In this document: positions 18,289-27,734 of the stretch, piece after piece
Layout of the letters: each line of letters starts with the position of its first letter
Position numbering within the stretch: position 1 is the stretch's first letter
Source of the DNA: Sphingomonadales bacterium 32-65-25
GTDB taxonomy: Bacteria > Pseudomonadota > Alphaproteobacteria > Sphingomonadales > Sphingomonadaceae
Assembly (NCBI GenBank): GCA_002280855.1
Contig: NCEU01000003.1
Location: forward strand, 124,001-188,000
DNA: 64,000 nucleotides
Reading direction: 5' to 3'
Notes under the pieces: model-generated
The model's database searches: none
Told to the model about the DNA's origin: nothing
What the model saw: the letters and a program-made list of their open reading frames with translations, nothing else
Program-made: the position numbers and the translations under genes

Positions 18289-19488
18289 TTACTGCGGCTG
18301 GCAGGGGCCCGTCGGGGCCGGCGCCGGAGCACCGCTGAAGGTGATTTCCACGCGACGGTTCTGCGGTTCACGCACACCATCGGCGGTATCGACCAGCGGA
18401 CGGCCTTCGCCGAACGCTTCGGTGCCCATCGCATCAGCGGGGACGCCCTTGCCGGCCAGATAGGCCTTCACGGCATCAGCGCGACGCTGCGACAGCTTCA
18501 CGTTGTAGTCGTCCTTGCCCGACTTGTCGGCGTGGCCGGCAAGCGCAACACTGGTCTGGCCAGTGGCGGCAAACTGTTCAGCAGCACGATCAAGGATCGC
18601 AGCGGCTTCAGCAGTGATGGCCGACTTGTCCCAATCGAAGAAGACCAGGAACGGACCCGGGGTCACGGCAGCCGGCGGGCACGGCGGCAGCGGCGGCGGG
18701 GGCGGGGGAGCCGGCGGAGCCGGGGGAGCCGGCGGCGGCGGGGGCGGCGGCGGCGGTTCAGCTTCGAAGAAGTTGTAAGTCAGCGTCAGCAGCACGCTGT
18801 GGCTGCGGAACGCGTTGCTCACCGGCAGACCGTTCACGGTGAACGTGTCGACCTTGTTCACGTTCATCCAGCGATACTTCAGGCCAACATCGACATGGTC
18901 GCTGATCGGCTTATACACGCCAGCCAGGATGTTCCACGCGAACGACGTATCAGCATCGTCCTGAAACACCAGGCCCGGATTGCGCAGACGCGCAAACTGC
19001 TTGACGCGGGCGATACCGGCACCAGCGCCGATGTAGCCGCCGAAGTCCTTGTCCTTGCCGCCGAAATCGATGAGGCCGTTCAGCATGAAGGCCAAGGCGC
19101 TGGCGGTGCCACCGGCGTCAGGATACTGACGCGTCGGCGGGATACCGACCGTGTTGACGCCCGTGGTCGTCGTGTACGGAATCGCCGGCGGCGGGTTCAG
19201 CAGGTTCGATTCACGATTCTTGGAGCGCAGATAGTTCAGCGCGAATTCGGCGCGGAAACCACCAAAATCATAACCAACATTCCCGCCGACATCGAAACCG
19301 GGGAAATAGGTGTGCGTGATCGAGTTTTCGACCGTGGTCGCACCATTGGCTGTGGAGATGTCCAGGCTCTGCTTTTGCAGCAGGTTAACACCCGCTTCCA
19401 GACCAATATACCAAGCCTTGTCCTTCGCAGTGGCCGCGCTCGAAAGCGCGGTTGCCGCGAGGGCCAGGCCGATCGCAAGCTTGCGCAT
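18289..19488 (-). CDS. OmpA-family outer membrane protein
   Basis: Outer membrane protein of 399 residues. Signal peptide (MRKLAIGLALAATALSSA), an N-terminal eight-stranded-barrel-like region to about residue 240 ending SVLLTLTYNFFE, a long Pro/Ala hinge, then a C-terminal OmpA/MotB peptidoglycan-binding domain with the typical LAGHADKSGKDDYNVKLSQR and NRRVEITF. It tethers the outer membrane to the cell wall and may act as a porin. It is monocistronic: its own terminator lies downstream, and about 150 bp upstream hold a possible promoter (TTGCAT-17-ATAAAG on the minus strand). Confidence 0.9.
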   Translation of the reverse strand: MRKLAIGLALAATALSSAATAKDKAWYIGLEAGVNLLQKQSLDISTANGATTVENSITHTYFPGFDVGGNVGYDFGGFRAEFALNYLRSKNRESNLLNPPPAIPYTTTTGVNTVGIPPTRQYPDAGGTASALAFMLNGLIDFGGKDKDFGGYIGAGAGIARVKQFARLRNPGLVFQDDADTSFAWNILAGVYKPISDHVDVGLKYRWMNVNKVDTFTVNGLPVSNAFRSHSVLLTLTYNFFEAEPPPPPPPPPAPPAPPAPPPPPPLPPCPPAAVTPGPFLVFFDWDKSAITAEAAAILDRAAEQFAATGQTSVALAGHADKSGKDDYNVKLSQRRADAVKAYLAGKGVPADAMGTEAFGEGRPLVDTADGVREPQNRRVEITFSGAPAPAPTGPCQPQ

Positions 19489-19637
19489 CGTCTTCCCCTT
19501 TGTGTAGAGCCAGTCCTATTCTGGCCTCTCGACAGTCTTTATCGCAGGCACTTGCGGGGATGCAAGTCTGGATTGGTTAAGATTGTTGCCCCGATGCAAC
19601 AGTTCAAAGGGGAAAATGGCGACAGCCCTCCCTGTTT

Positions 19638-20126
19638 TCAGGAAATTATGCCCTGCTGCTGCAATGCCGTCAGCAGTGTAGCCAATGTTGCGCGGGCTTC
19701 GCTGTCCACTGTGCCACCACCGCTGGGCAGGGTAATCATGGCTGGAGTGGCGGCCAATAGGGTGCGGCCATTGATCGAAAGACCTAGAGTGGGCCACGTG
19801 GCCTGCCAGTCGCCCTTGCGGACAAGCATCACATCTTCATCATCGACCAGCACGACCTGTCCATCGCGGGGACTTTCGGCCAGCCAGCCCGAATCTTGCC
19901 AGTACATCAGCGTTCCGGCCGGATGTCCCCAGGCAGATCCTCCCGAAATGGGCACGATATAGCAGGTGCCGGGTTGTGGCGCGGTGGGCGGCGCCGTCAG
20001 GCTGCGGGATACGACAACCAAAGCCACGAGCCGGTCCAGCGCCAGCACTGCTTCGTTGTGCGTGACGTCTTTCTGGGCCTGGCCGGCGGCAATCAGCGGC
20101 AGGGCAAGGCGCGGTGTTGCGGGCAT
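19638..20126 (-). CDS. DUF2793 protein, last gene of the GTA-like cluster
   Basis: Protein of 162 residues. The first half fits DUF2793: LPLIAAGQAQKDVTHNEAV, ALDRLVALVVVSRSL, then GTCYIVPISGGSAWGHPAG, and GQVVLVDDEDVMLVRKGDW. DUF2793 proteins are found at the tail end of phage and GTA-like clusters and are thought to be virion tail or fibre components; the exact role is not established. The gene starts 15 bases after the megatron-like gene on the same transcript. Confidence 0.75.
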   Translation of the reverse strand: MPATPRLALPLIAAGQAQKDVTHNEAVLALDRLVALVVVSRSLTAPPTAPQPGTCYIVPISGGSAWGHPAGTLMYWQDSGWLAESPRDGQVVLVDDEDVMLVRKGDWQATWPTLGLSINGRTLLAATPAMITLPSGGGTVDSEARATLATLLTALQQQGIIS

Positions 20127-20141
20127 TGATCTGACTCCTGT

Positions 20142-22298
20142 TCAGCTTACGGGCAAAGTGGCGACAGGGCCCATCGTGGCGCCCACCTGGGCCACATCCA
20201 GCCACAAGGGCCCGGCCTGATCGGCCAGGATCCACTGCGGTCCGTTGAGCTCTGCCTCCGCGACGATTCCCGCTGCGTCGCGCAGCACTGCACGAAACGC
20301 CAGCCGGCTTTCGCCGATCGGCACATCGGCCAGATCGGGCCATCCAAAGCCGGCCCGGCTCTGGGCAATCCAGCTCAGATGCAGTTGCCCGGCCTGCCGC
20401 CGCCACGAAAGATGCACGGGCAGCAATGGCCTTATGCCAGCACCGTCCAGCGTTGCGGCCACCGGCACGGCGGCCGCATCACCGGCTCCGTTGGCGCGCA
20501 GCAGCACGGTCTGGCCCTGCCTTTCCAATGGCAGCGGCACGGCCAGCATGGCGCCCTGATCCAGCAAAACGAAGCGTTCGTCGACCGCATGCGTGGCCAC
20601 AGCCAAATCCGTGCCGCGCCGCGCGCGGAGCAGGCCCGACAGGCGAAAGCGGCGGTTGCCCAGAGCCTCGGCCGTCGCAAACTGGATGATCTCGTCCCCC
20701 AGCAAAGCGAGATTGGCACCGGCCAGCACGGCCTGTTCGCTGCGGCTTTCCAGCCACATGCTGTCGGCGATCAGCTCCACCTCCACTTGGCCCAGGCGAT
20801 CCCACCCGGCCGGGATCGCCGCTGGCAGGACCGATACGGCGCGCCCCATCGCCACCGGCGCGGGCAGCAGCCCGACCGGTTCGTAGCTGGCGCCATCATC
20901 CAGGCTGAGCATCACGCCCGCCCGCCGCCAGCCTGCCGATGCGCCGGCACCGGCAATCCACAGCCTTGGGCCATCGGGCAATTCGCCGGGCAAGGGCGGC
21001 AGATCGAGCGCCAGCAGACTGGTCGGGCCGGCGGCCTGATCGCCATGCACCAGCGCCCGGCCGGGATCGCTGGGCTGCAGCAACGCGCCTGCCGTGCCGA
21101 CCCGTGCCAGTTCCAGGGTGAGCACAAAGCGTTCGAAACGCGTTTCGCGCACCTGCCAGTCCAGATCGTCCAGCCGCAGAACGTCGCCGGGCATGATGCC
21201 AAGATACCGCCACGGCAGGCGCAAAGTGCGTTGTTGCCGGCTTGCGGCCAGCCGCAACAGGCGATCATGGCACAATTGCTTGGCCGCAGCGGCAGACAGC
21301 GCCAGCGGCAGACCATCGCCATCCACGCGCACCCCGGCGCGCAGGCGTGCCCGTTGCAGGCCAGGCTGATAATCGCGATCAACGTCGTAATAGCCCAGCT
21401 CGATCGCATCGGGGGATGACGCAGCGGCATTGCGGCGATGGCGTTCCCGCGCCTGCGGTCGGCTGTCGGCTGCAGCGCGGGCATCGGCAGACCCGCCGGG
21501 CGCAATGGCCAGTGCCGGCCGCCCCGGCCCAACCAACGCCCGACCGGCCGCCAGCACCGCGCCGCTGGCCCTGAGCGAGGGCGCCAGTGCGTCGGCCAGC
21601 GGGGCCGCCGCGCCGAGATAAAGCCCGGCAACCTCGGGAAAATCCCCGCTTACCGGCAGGTTCACGCCGGCGTTGGCGGAGAGTTCCGCCAGGGCAACGC
21701 CCAGCGGCACAGGTGCATCATCGGCAATCAGTTCAAACGACAGGTTGGGCAGGCGACTGCCGAATTCGGCCAGCGCCAGGTCTTCGAACACCGCATAGGC
21801 CAGGCCGCGGAACGCCGGCGCTTCGCCTTCGGCCGCGGCAATCAGCGGATCAGGGGCCTGCCGCTCGGAACCGGTGTGGAGACGCATCGTCACCGGCTGC
21901 AACCATTGGCCGCCCGCATCACGCAGCAATTTTCCATCCGCCCACACCCGGCCGATGGCCACGATGGCCCGCGCCGCCAGCACCACGGCAAAACTGGCCG
22001 AATAGCTGTAGCTGGTGCTCGAGGGCCCACGCTTGCCGCCGCCGCTGCGCGTGGTCGTCTCGCGGATCGGGGCCGCCCACACGATATTGCCACTCACCCG
22101 CATGCGACCGCGCACCACCGGGATCGGCTCGCCATAGCTGGCGGCCTGGATTTCGGGGTTGGCCAACCGCTGCCCGCCGCGCCCACCACCGCCGCCCAGC
22201 AGACGCCGATCGACTGCGCCGCCCAGCAGCGTGCCGACAATGCCGCCGACCGGGCCGAGCACCAGCCGGCCAACAACACCCAACACCAATGTTGCCAT
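20142..22298 (-). CDS. GTA megatron-like tail tip protein (g15 equivalent)
   Basis: Protein of 718 residues at the g15 position. It begins with a Gly-rich hydrophobic stretch (MATLVLGVVGRLVLGPVGG), then NPEIQAASYGEPIPVVRGRM and GNIVWAAPIRE, the recognisable start of phage tail tip proteins of this type. Beta-rich domains follow. It is far shorter than R. capsulatus g15 (about 1300 residues) and I see no TIM-barrel glycosidase segment. A glycosidase-like segment is instead found in the distal-tail gene at 23.5-25.9 kb. It would form the fibre-like tip contacting the recipient cell. Confidence 0.8.
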   Translation of the reverse strand: MATLVLGVVGRLVLGPVGGIVGTLLGGAVDRRLLGGGGGRGGQRLANPEIQAASYGEPIPVVRGRMRVSGNIVWAAPIRETTTRSGGGKRGPSSTSYSYSASFAVVLAARAIVAIGRVWADGKLLRDAGGQWLQPVTMRLHTGSERQAPDPLIAAAEGEAPAFRGLAYAVFEDLALAEFGSRLPNLSFELIADDAPVPLGVALAELSANAGVNLPVSGDFPEVAGLYLGAAAPLADALAPSLRASGAVLAAGRALVGPGRPALAIAPGGSADARAAADSRPQARERHRRNAAASSPDAIELGYYDVDRDYQPGLQRARLRAGVRVDGDGLPLALSAAAAKQLCHDRLLRLAASRQQRTLRLPWRYLGIMPGDVLRLDDLDWQVRETRFERFVLTLELARVGTAGALLQPSDPGRALVHGDQAAGPTSLLALDLPPLPGELPDGPRLWIAGAGASAGWRRAGVMLSLDDGASYEPVGLLPAPVAMGRAVSVLPAAIPAGWDRLGQVEVELIADSMWLESRSEQAVLAGANLALLGDEIIQFATAEALGNRRFRLSGLLRARRGTDLAVATHAVDERFVLLDQGAMLAVPLPLERQGQTVLLRANGAGDAAAVPVAATLDGAGIRPLLPVHLSWRRQAGQLHLSWIAQSRAGFGWPDLADVPIGESRLAFRAVLRDAAGIVAEAELNGPQWILADQAGPLWLDVAQVGATMGPVATLPVS

Positions 22299-22307
22299 GC
22301 CAAATTC

Positions 22308-22733
22308 CTATCGCAATCCGGGCAGAGCCCAGCAGGCCACCACGGGCCAATCATCCGGCCCAGGCCCTTCCACCACCCGGCCCAGCCCGGCATGGGCATG
22401 CAGGATGCCGCGATCGGTCAACAGCGCGAGATGGCGATGGCCGGGCGCCAGCGCATATTCCACCAGATCGGCCGGCCGCGGCCGTCGCACCCGGCGCAGG
22501 CCGAGCTGGCGCAGCGTTGCGGCCAGCAGATCCGCATGATCGCCGCCCAGGGCGTAGGGCGGCACGGGCCCCAGCGGCACGCCGGCACCGGTCGCCGCCA
22601 GCAAGGCGACGCCCACACAATCCAGCCCAACCCCGACTAGCCGGCCCTGGGCGCGAAAGCGCGTGCCCAGCCCGGCGCGGGCGGCGATGATGGCGGCCTG
22701 GCGGCGTCGCGAAAGTCGGTGCTCAGACGGCAT
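22308..22733 (-). CDS. GTA NlpC/P60-type peptidase (g14 equivalent)
   Basis: Small cysteine peptidase of 141 residues that in GTAs is thought to cut peptidoglycan during DNA entry. The catalytic Cys is in VGLDCVGVAL (Cys39) and a likely catalytic His is in ILHAHAGLGRVVE (near residue 112). The start overlaps the hub gene by 11 bases, and the next gene begins 9 bases after the stop. Confidence 0.85.
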   Translation of the reverse strand: MPSEHRLSRRRQAAIIAARAGLGTRFRAQGRLVGVGLDCVGVALLAATGAGVPLGPVPPYALGGDHADLLAATLRQLGLRRVRRPRPADLVEYALAPGHRHLALLTDRGILHAHAGLGRVVEGPGPDDWPVVACWALPGLR

Positions 22734-23523
22734 AGCGCGTCAACAGATCGGCGCCCGGCACATGCGGTTCGCCGCGGAAATTGCGGGCGTTGGCAAAGCG
22801 GTCGCGGCAGGTGACAAAGCGCTTGTCGCAACCTTCGCGCAGGCGCACCCGGGTTCCGGTGGCCAACGCCAATGGCTCATCCATCACCAGCCAGCCGGCA
22901 TCTTCGGCGAGCAGGCGACGCACCAATCCAGCGTTGGGGCCATCCAGCACGGCCAGCTCACCCTGCACATGATCACTGGCGGCGATGCCGGCAATCTGCA
23001 CCCGATCCTGGGCGATGGCGGTCACCGTCGCCAGCCGTTCGCGCGGGCGCAGATCAACCTTGCAGCGGGCATCGCCCAGCTCCGCCCGGCATTCGGGCGA
23101 GCAGCTTTCCACCACGCTGGCCGCCAGTGCCGCGCCCGGCCCGATCAGTTCGGCCGTGAAGCCGGCATCGGCCCCAGTGCCGACGGCCACATCGCCCAAG
23201 GTGCCTTCCGCTAGCCACTGTTGCCCGGCATCCGGATCGCGCCAATCGACCAGGAACAGATCCAGCCGCGCACCATCCCAGCGCCCGGCCAGCAGATCGG
23301 TGCCGGTGAGCGCCCCGGCCGACAAGGCACCAGCCACCTCCATGTCGTCGGCCGTCACGCCGTCGCCCAGCACCACGGCCGAAGGCGACATGCCGGGCCG
23401 GCTTTCATGGCGCAGGCCGTTCACCAGCAACGGCCGATCATGGCTGGTGAAGCCCAGCGCCACGCCGTCGCGCCGCACGAGGCGCCAGCACAGCGCAAGG
23501 TGCGTCAGTTCCGCGTCCAGCAT
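22723..23523 (-). CDS. GTA baseplate hub protein, DUF2163 (g13 equivalent)
   Basis: Protein of 266 residues with the DUF2163/phage BR0599 layout: LTHLALCWRLVRRDGVALGFTSHDR (split here for length: it begins at residue 6) and later LGDARCKVDLR and GCDKRFVTCRDRFANARNF with conserved cysteines near the C-terminus. In R. capsulatus GTA the equivalent is the hub that joins tail tube and tip, and the Cys residues bind an iron-sulfur cluster. That last point is from memory of the GTA structure. Confidence 0.85.
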   Translation of the reverse strand: MLDAELTHLALCWRLVRRDGVALGFTSHDRPLLVNGLRHESRPGMSPSAVVLGDGVTADDMEVAGALSAGALTGTDLLAGRWDGARLDLFLVDWRDPDAGQQWLAEGTLGDVAVGTGADAGFTAELIGPGAALAASVVESCSPECRAELGDARCKVDLRPRERLATVTAIAQDRVQIAGIAASDHVQGELAVLDGPNAGLVRRLLAEDAGWLVMDEPLALATGTRVRLREGCDKRFVTCRDRFANARNFRGEPHVPGADLLTRYAV

Positions 23524-23527
23524 TGCC

Positions 23528-25885
23528 TCAATCCTCCCTGATTTCGATCAGTGGCACGGATGGCAGTTCTCCTGCCCGCCAGCCGGCGATCGAAACCTCG
23601 ATCCGATCGGTGGCGAAGCGCACCGGCACATCGAACCGGAAACCGGCTGCGACCACCGCCCCGGCCGCCGGCGCATCGTCGAAATCGACATAACCGCCCG
23701 GCGCCAGCGTCCAGCCATTCGGCAGCACGACGCCGGCCACCGCCACCACCACGCTTGCGGGCCAGGGGCGAGTGATGCGGCGCGTTTGCGGCGCTTCATC
23801 GGGCAAGGCGGCATCGCCATAGTTTTTCACCAGCGCAAAACGCGTGGTGCCCCCGTCGCCCAGCCCAAGCCGCTGGTCGAGGGCGGTCGGCTCCCCACCA
23901 TCGGCCGCCGAGCTGTTGTCGAGCGGATCGAGAAAGCGGAACCCGTGCGCCTGCCCGCGGCGGGCGCGGAAGAAGCCAATCAGGCGCTTCAGATCATCCT
24001 CGGAACGGATGCCGAGCCCGGCATCATATTCCAGCCGTGCATCGGCCCATTCGGCATTGCGCTGCTCCCCGCCCGAGCCTGTCACCACCACCTGGGTGGA
24101 AAAGGCCGGGCCGCCGGCCGCGCCAAACCCCAGTTCGAGCGGAAAGCGCACATCGTGAAAACTGGCCATGTCGTCCTCCGCATCATCAATCTGGAAAGGG
24201 GTGAAGCCGTCGCGCGCCACCTGCGGCCAGGCCCAGACGAATGTTTCCGCAACCCCCAGCGCCAGCGCCGCGGCCGCCGCATCGGCAATCAGCGGCCACT
24301 GCACCTCGGCATCGTTCTGGCTCAGCACGAAGCCTGCCAGATAATGCTGGCGGGCCCGGGGATATCCCAGTTGCGCCTCCACCAGCGCCCGACCGCGCGC
24401 CTGACCAGCCTGATTGGCGCTGGTGACGAAGGTGTAATCCTCCAGCTGCAGTACATCGAAGGCTGGATGCGCCCAGCCCGCCGGCATGTTGGCGCGGGCC
24501 AGATCGGGCCGATCGCCGAGCAGCACCTGCGGCGTGTAGAACAGCAGGTGGGTGACGACAGCTGGAGCGGCAACACGGGCGGCACTCACCATTCCGGCCG
24601 TGGCTTCGGCCAGCCGCTCACCGCACCAATCCAGATAGGCCTGCTCGGCCGCTGATTTATTGCCCCTGATGTCGGTGATGATCGGCGGCGGGCTGCCGCG
24701 TTCGGTCTGCCAGCGCGCGGTGGTGGCGGCATCATAAAGGCAGGGCCGGTTGTTCGGCCCTACCCACCACCAGGGTTCTCCCACCTGAAAGGCCGGGGCC
24801 ACACCCGCCGCCAGCGCCAGGTCCATCGCCGCTGCCGTCACCGCCTGCAGCCAGGCCTGCGCGGCAGGCTGGCAGGGCGACAGCAGCGCCGAGGGCGGCG
24901 ACCAACCGGTGAGGCCCTGCTCTCCATCTGAATCGCGCTGCGCCCAGGCCGGCGGGCAGTGCTGCGCCAGCAACTCCATCGACAGAGACAGGATGGGGGC
25001 AAAGCCCAAAGCCCCGGCACGGGCCAGGAAATCCTGATGCCACCCTAACGCCGGGTCACAAAAAGGCCGCCCTGGATCAACCACATAGCCGCCCTGCCCG
25101 TCCGGCAAAAACGCCATGAAATGGCTCATGCCCAGATAATGGGTGACGGCGCCGCGCCAGCCGAGCAGCAGCGCCTGTTCCAAAATGCGCTCCGGCGTCT
25201 GGTTGTAGAGATCGTCATAGGCCGTGCACAGCCGCAGCGGCTGCGGTGGCAGCACGGGATCGCCGGCCTTCAGCATGGCGCCGGCACCATCGACCGAAAT
25301 ATTGGTCAGGCGCACTTCGCCGCTGGCCACGGCGGGCAATGGCGCATCCACACCGTCATAACCGGGCGGCACCAGGCTGATGAACAGCCGGTCGATATCG
25401 CCGGCCCACACCGGATCAGCTTCTGATGGCAACAGAAAGCCGCCGCTGAGCGCATCGAAATCAAGGCTGATCTCGGCATCATTGGGGCTGCCAACCGCAT
25501 AATTCCACAACCGCACATACCAGGTGCGCGGCTGCCCAGCGGCATCACGCCCTTCGATGGTGAGCACCGGGCCGTTCACAGCATCCAGGGGCAGCACCGC
25601 GCCCGATGATTGCCAGCGAAACTGCCAGAGCAGCCCGCGATAATCGCGGCGCGTTTCCAGCGCGCACAGCGGATGGCTCCAGCGATCCGCCGATTCCCAG
25701 ATCAACCCGGCCAGATCGGCGCGGCGCTGAAATTCCAGGCTCACCACCACGCTGTCCGGCCCGTCGGTCACGGCGCTGGCCATCATCGGGCGCGGGAAAT
25801 CCACCAGCCACCAACGCGGATCGAACCGCCGCACCCAGCGCGTGCGGCCCTGGTCCTGTGGGCCGGCCAGCCACCAGCGCATCAT
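23528..25885 (-). CDS. Distal tail protein with long N-terminal TIM-barrel-like extension (DUF2460, g12 equivalent)
   Basis: Protein of 785 residues. The last 200 residues are a DUF2460/TIGR02217 distal tail protein, seen in DLKRLIGFFRARRGQAHGFR and LGDGGTTRFALVKNY. R. capsulatus g12 is only about 210 residues, so roughly 580 residues are extra. The extension starts with a beta-rich domain (WWLVDFPRPMM, LEFQRRADLAGLIWES). It continues into an alpha/beta region with acidic residues in FQVGEPWWWVGP and LQLEDYTFV, reminiscent of glycosidase barrels. Related long forms are, from memory, called non-contractile tail sheath proteins. The gene overlaps the tape measure gene by four bases. Confidence 0.75.
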   Translation of the reverse strand: MMRWWLAGPQDQGRTRWVRRFDPRWWLVDFPRPMMASAVTDGPDSVVVSLEFQRRADLAGLIWESADRWSHPLCALETRRDYRGLLWQFRWQSSGAVLPLDAVNGPVLTIEGRDAAGQPRTWYVRLWNYAVGSPNDAEISLDFDALSGGFLLPSEADPVWAGDIDRLFISLVPPGYDGVDAPLPAVASGEVRLTNISVDGAGAMLKAGDPVLPPQPLRLCTAYDDLYNQTPERILEQALLLGWRGAVTHYLGMSHFMAFLPDGQGGYVVDPGRPFCDPALGWHQDFLARAGALGFAPILSLSMELLAQHCPPAWAQRDSDGEQGLTGWSPPSALLSPCQPAAQAWLQAVTAAAMDLALAAGVAPAFQVGEPWWWVGPNNRPCLYDAATTARWQTERGSPPPIITDIRGNKSAAEQAYLDWCGERLAEATAGMVSAARVAAPAVVTHLLFYTPQVLLGDRPDLARANMPAGWAHPAFDVLQLEDYTFVTSANQAGQARGRALVEAQLGYPRARQHYLAGFVLSQNDAEVQWPLIADAAAAALALGVAETFVWAWPQVARDGFTPFQIDDAEDDMASFHDVRFPLELGFGAAGGPAFSTQVVVTGSGGEQRNAEWADARLEYDAGLGIRSEDDLKRLIGFFRARRGQAHGFRFLDPLDNSSAADGGEPTALDQRLGLGDGGTTRFALVKNYGDAALPDEAPQTRRITRPWPASVVVAVAGVVLPNGWTLAPGGYVDFDDAPAAGAVVAAGFRFDVPVRFATDRIEVSIAGWRAGELPSVPLIEIRED

Positions 25886-26448
25886 GGCCGTGCCCGATCG
25901 AGCGCGCGGGCCACGGCGCGCGCCACCTGGTTGCCGGTTTGCTGCATCGCCGCAGGCGTCGCATCACGCGGGCCCGCCACATTGACCGTGACGTTGACCA
26001 TACGGCCATTGCCTTGCCCCGGATTGGCCTCAACCCGCCCGGCGGCGGTGGGCACGAACAGTTCCGGCCCACGTTCGCCCACCATATAGGCTCGGCCCGC
26101 CGAAACCGGGCCGCCAGTGGCCCGGCCTGGCAAACCGAACAAGCTGCCGACGAGGCCGCCCAACAAACCACCGCTGCCGCCACCGAACAGCCCACCCAGA
26201 TCAAGCCGCAGTGCGCCCTGGGCAATATCGCCCAAGGCCGACAGCGCGATGCGTTTGAGATCATCAAAGCCCAGCTTGCCATCAGACAAGGCCCGGCCCA
26301 GCGCCCGCGACAGTCCTGAACCGGCGCGATCAAGCCCGGCCGCGAACGGGCCATCCAGCGTGCGCTGGATATCGTTCACGCCGGCCATGAAGCCGCCGGT
26401 ATCGGCGCGCACCTTCACCACCAGTTCCTCGATCGGTTCAGCATCCAT
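25882..26448 (-). CDS. GTA tail tape measure protein (g11 equivalent)
   Basis: Protein of 188 residues that would set tail length and occupy the tail tube before DNA passes. It starts MDAEPIEELVVKVRADTGGF, a typical tape-measure start, followed by a helical part and a Gly-rich stretch. The C-terminal TGGPVSAGRAYMVGERGPE is a strongly conserved tape-measure motif. The very short length matches the short tail of GTA particles (R. capsulatus g11 is about 220 residues). It overlaps both neighbours. Confidence 0.88.
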   Translation of the reverse strand: MDAEPIEELVVKVRADTGGFMAGVNDIQRTLDGPFAAGLDRAGSGLSRALGRALSDGKLGFDDLKRIALSALGDIAQGALRLDLGGLFGGGSGGLLGGLVGSLFGLPGRATGGPVSAGRAYMVGERGPELFVPTAAGRVEANPGQGNGRMVNVTVNVAGPRDATPAAMQQTGNQVARAVARALDRARP

Positions 26449-26629
26449 CGGGATATCGCTCCATCAATGCGGCCAGCGCGCTGCCATCCACCGGCGCATC
26501 CGCCGGCGGGGCATCCAGCCCTAACGCCGTCACCAGTTCGGCGGGTGTTGCGGCCCAGAACTCATACGGCCGCCAGCCCAGCGCGGCGGCCGCAACATGC
26601 GCGGCCCGCCGTGCGGCATCGGAAAACAT
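26438..26629 (-). CDS. GTA tail assembly chaperone (g10.1 / rcc01693-like)
   Basis: Protein of 63 residues. ALGWRPYEFWAATPAELVTAL is the family pattern (position about 17; shown segment split across the WRPxEFW core). The start ATG at 26629 overlaps the g10 stop (TGATG), and the end overlaps the tape measure start by 11 bases. It is too short to be found reliably without context, but its place between g10 and g11 is exactly as in R. capsulatus. Confidence 0.85.
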   Translation of the reverse strand: MFSDAARRAAHVAAAALGWRPYEFWAATPAELVTALGLDAPPADAPVDGSALAALMERYPDGC

Positions 26630-26928
26630 CAGCGCCCAGCCAATATCTGGCCCAGCAGCACACGCAGCGCCGGCGTGGCATTGGCCAGCCCACCAGTCAC
26701 CAGCGCCTCGGCAAAGGCATCGCGCGGGGTTGGTTCGGCCAGGCAATGCCACAGTAGCGCCGCCATTTCCGCAAACGTGAGCTGACCCGCCGCCGCGCGT
26801 TCACACAGCGCGAACAGCGGGCCCAGTTCGGCTTCGGCCGCCACCAGCGCCGTAAAGCTTGGGCGCAGACGCAGCGTCTGGCCGTCCAGCACCAGTGCCG
26901 CCTCCCCCCGCAACGGGTTCACGGTCAC
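26629..26928 (-). CDS. GTA tail assembly chaperone (g10 equivalent)
   Basis: Protein of 99 residues of the GTA-specific gp10 family: NPLRGEAALVLDGQTLRLR, FTALVAAEAELGPLFALCER and FAEMAALLWHCL. It is thought to help load tail tube protein on the tape measure. The start overlaps the tail tube gene by four bases (ATGA), so translation is coupled. Confidence 0.85.
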   Translation of the reverse strand: MTVNPLRGEAALVLDGQTLRLRPSFTALVAAEAELGPLFALCERAAAGQLTFAEMAALLWHCLAEPTPRDAFAEALVTGGLANATPALRVLLGQILAGR

Positions 26929-27332
26929 GCTGCCACCACCGGCCCGCTGCTTTCCAGCTGCAGGCTGTAGGTGCGCTCACCATTGAAATCGCCGGCATAA
27001 TCCAGCCGGGCGATCTGAAAGCGCCCGGTGATCGTGTCCCCGCTTTCGAACTGCACCTGATAATCATCGATGGTGCCGGCCAGCGCCGTGGCCTTCACCC
27101 GCGTTTCCGCGCCCGAACCGGTGAACACGCCGGAGCCTGACAGCGAGACCGATCGCACCCCTGCCCCCGACAGCAGCTCGCGCCAGCCGCCGCTGCCCTG
27201 GTTGGTCACCACCACGGTTTCGGTGTTCACCGTCAGCTGCGTCGTGCGCAGGCCGGCAACGGTGGCAAACACCGGTGGCACCGCGCCATTGCCCACCTTC
27301 AACAGGAAGGCAGCACCCTTTTCCATTGCCAT
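26925..27332 (-). CDS. GTA major tail tube protein (g9 equivalent)
   Basis: Protein of 135 residues of the TP901-1-type major tail family. Recognisable are FLLKVGNG, VAGLRTTQLTVNTETVVVTN and GWRELLSGAGVRSVSLSGSG, ending with FNGERTYSLQLESSG. It would polymerise as the inner tube of the tail. A ribosome-binding site AGAGGAA lies before ATG 27332. Confidence 0.88.
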   Translation of the reverse strand: MAMEKGAAFLLKVGNGAVPPVFATVAGLRTTQLTVNTETVVVTNQGSGGWRELLSGAGVRSVSLSGSGVFTGSGAETRVKATALAGTIDDYQVQFESGDTITGRFQIARLDYAGDFNGERTYSLQLESSGPVVAA

Positions 27333-27350
27333 GTTCTTGGTTCCTCTTGG

Positions 27351-27734
27351 TCAAATCTGTTCGCTGCGCAGCCGCATCTCGATCACGCCGGGCCGCCAGC
27401 TATCGACCGGCGCATTCACCCCGGCCCGCACCAGCCGGGCGTTGACGATGCGGTGCCCATCCCAAATGCCGGCCAGCGCCCGAAGCCGCGCCTCGGCCGC
27501 GCCCAGCAACGCCTGCAGCCGCGCGCCGCCCGGCCGATCATCCCAGATCGTCACCAATACCCGGTGATCATGCGCCACCTCGGTCTTGGTGCCGGCGTCG
27601 GTCACCAGGCCAGGCCCGATCACGGCATAGGGTGCCGTGGCATCGGCGGGCGGGCCGTCAAATATGCCAGTCAGGCCCGCTATATCGGCCAGCGCCGCCA
27701 CCACCGCCTTCTGCATGGCCAATCCTGCCGCCAT
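27351..27734 (-). CDS. GTA tail terminator, DUF3168 (g8 equivalent)
   Basis: Protein of 127 residues from ATG 27734. DUF3168 features: AMQKAVVAALADIAGLTGIF, PYAVIGPGLVTDAGTKT, HDHRVLVTIWDD. It caps the tail tube at the head-proximal end. The start overlaps the stop of the 74-residue gene upstream (TGATG). Confidence 0.85.
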   Translation of the reverse strand: MAAGLAMQKAVVAALADIAGLTGIFDGPPADATAPYAVIGPGLVTDAGTKTEVAHDHRVLVTIWDDRPGGARLQALLGAAEARLRALAGIWDGHRIVNARLVRAGVNAPVDSWRPGVIEMRLRSEQI

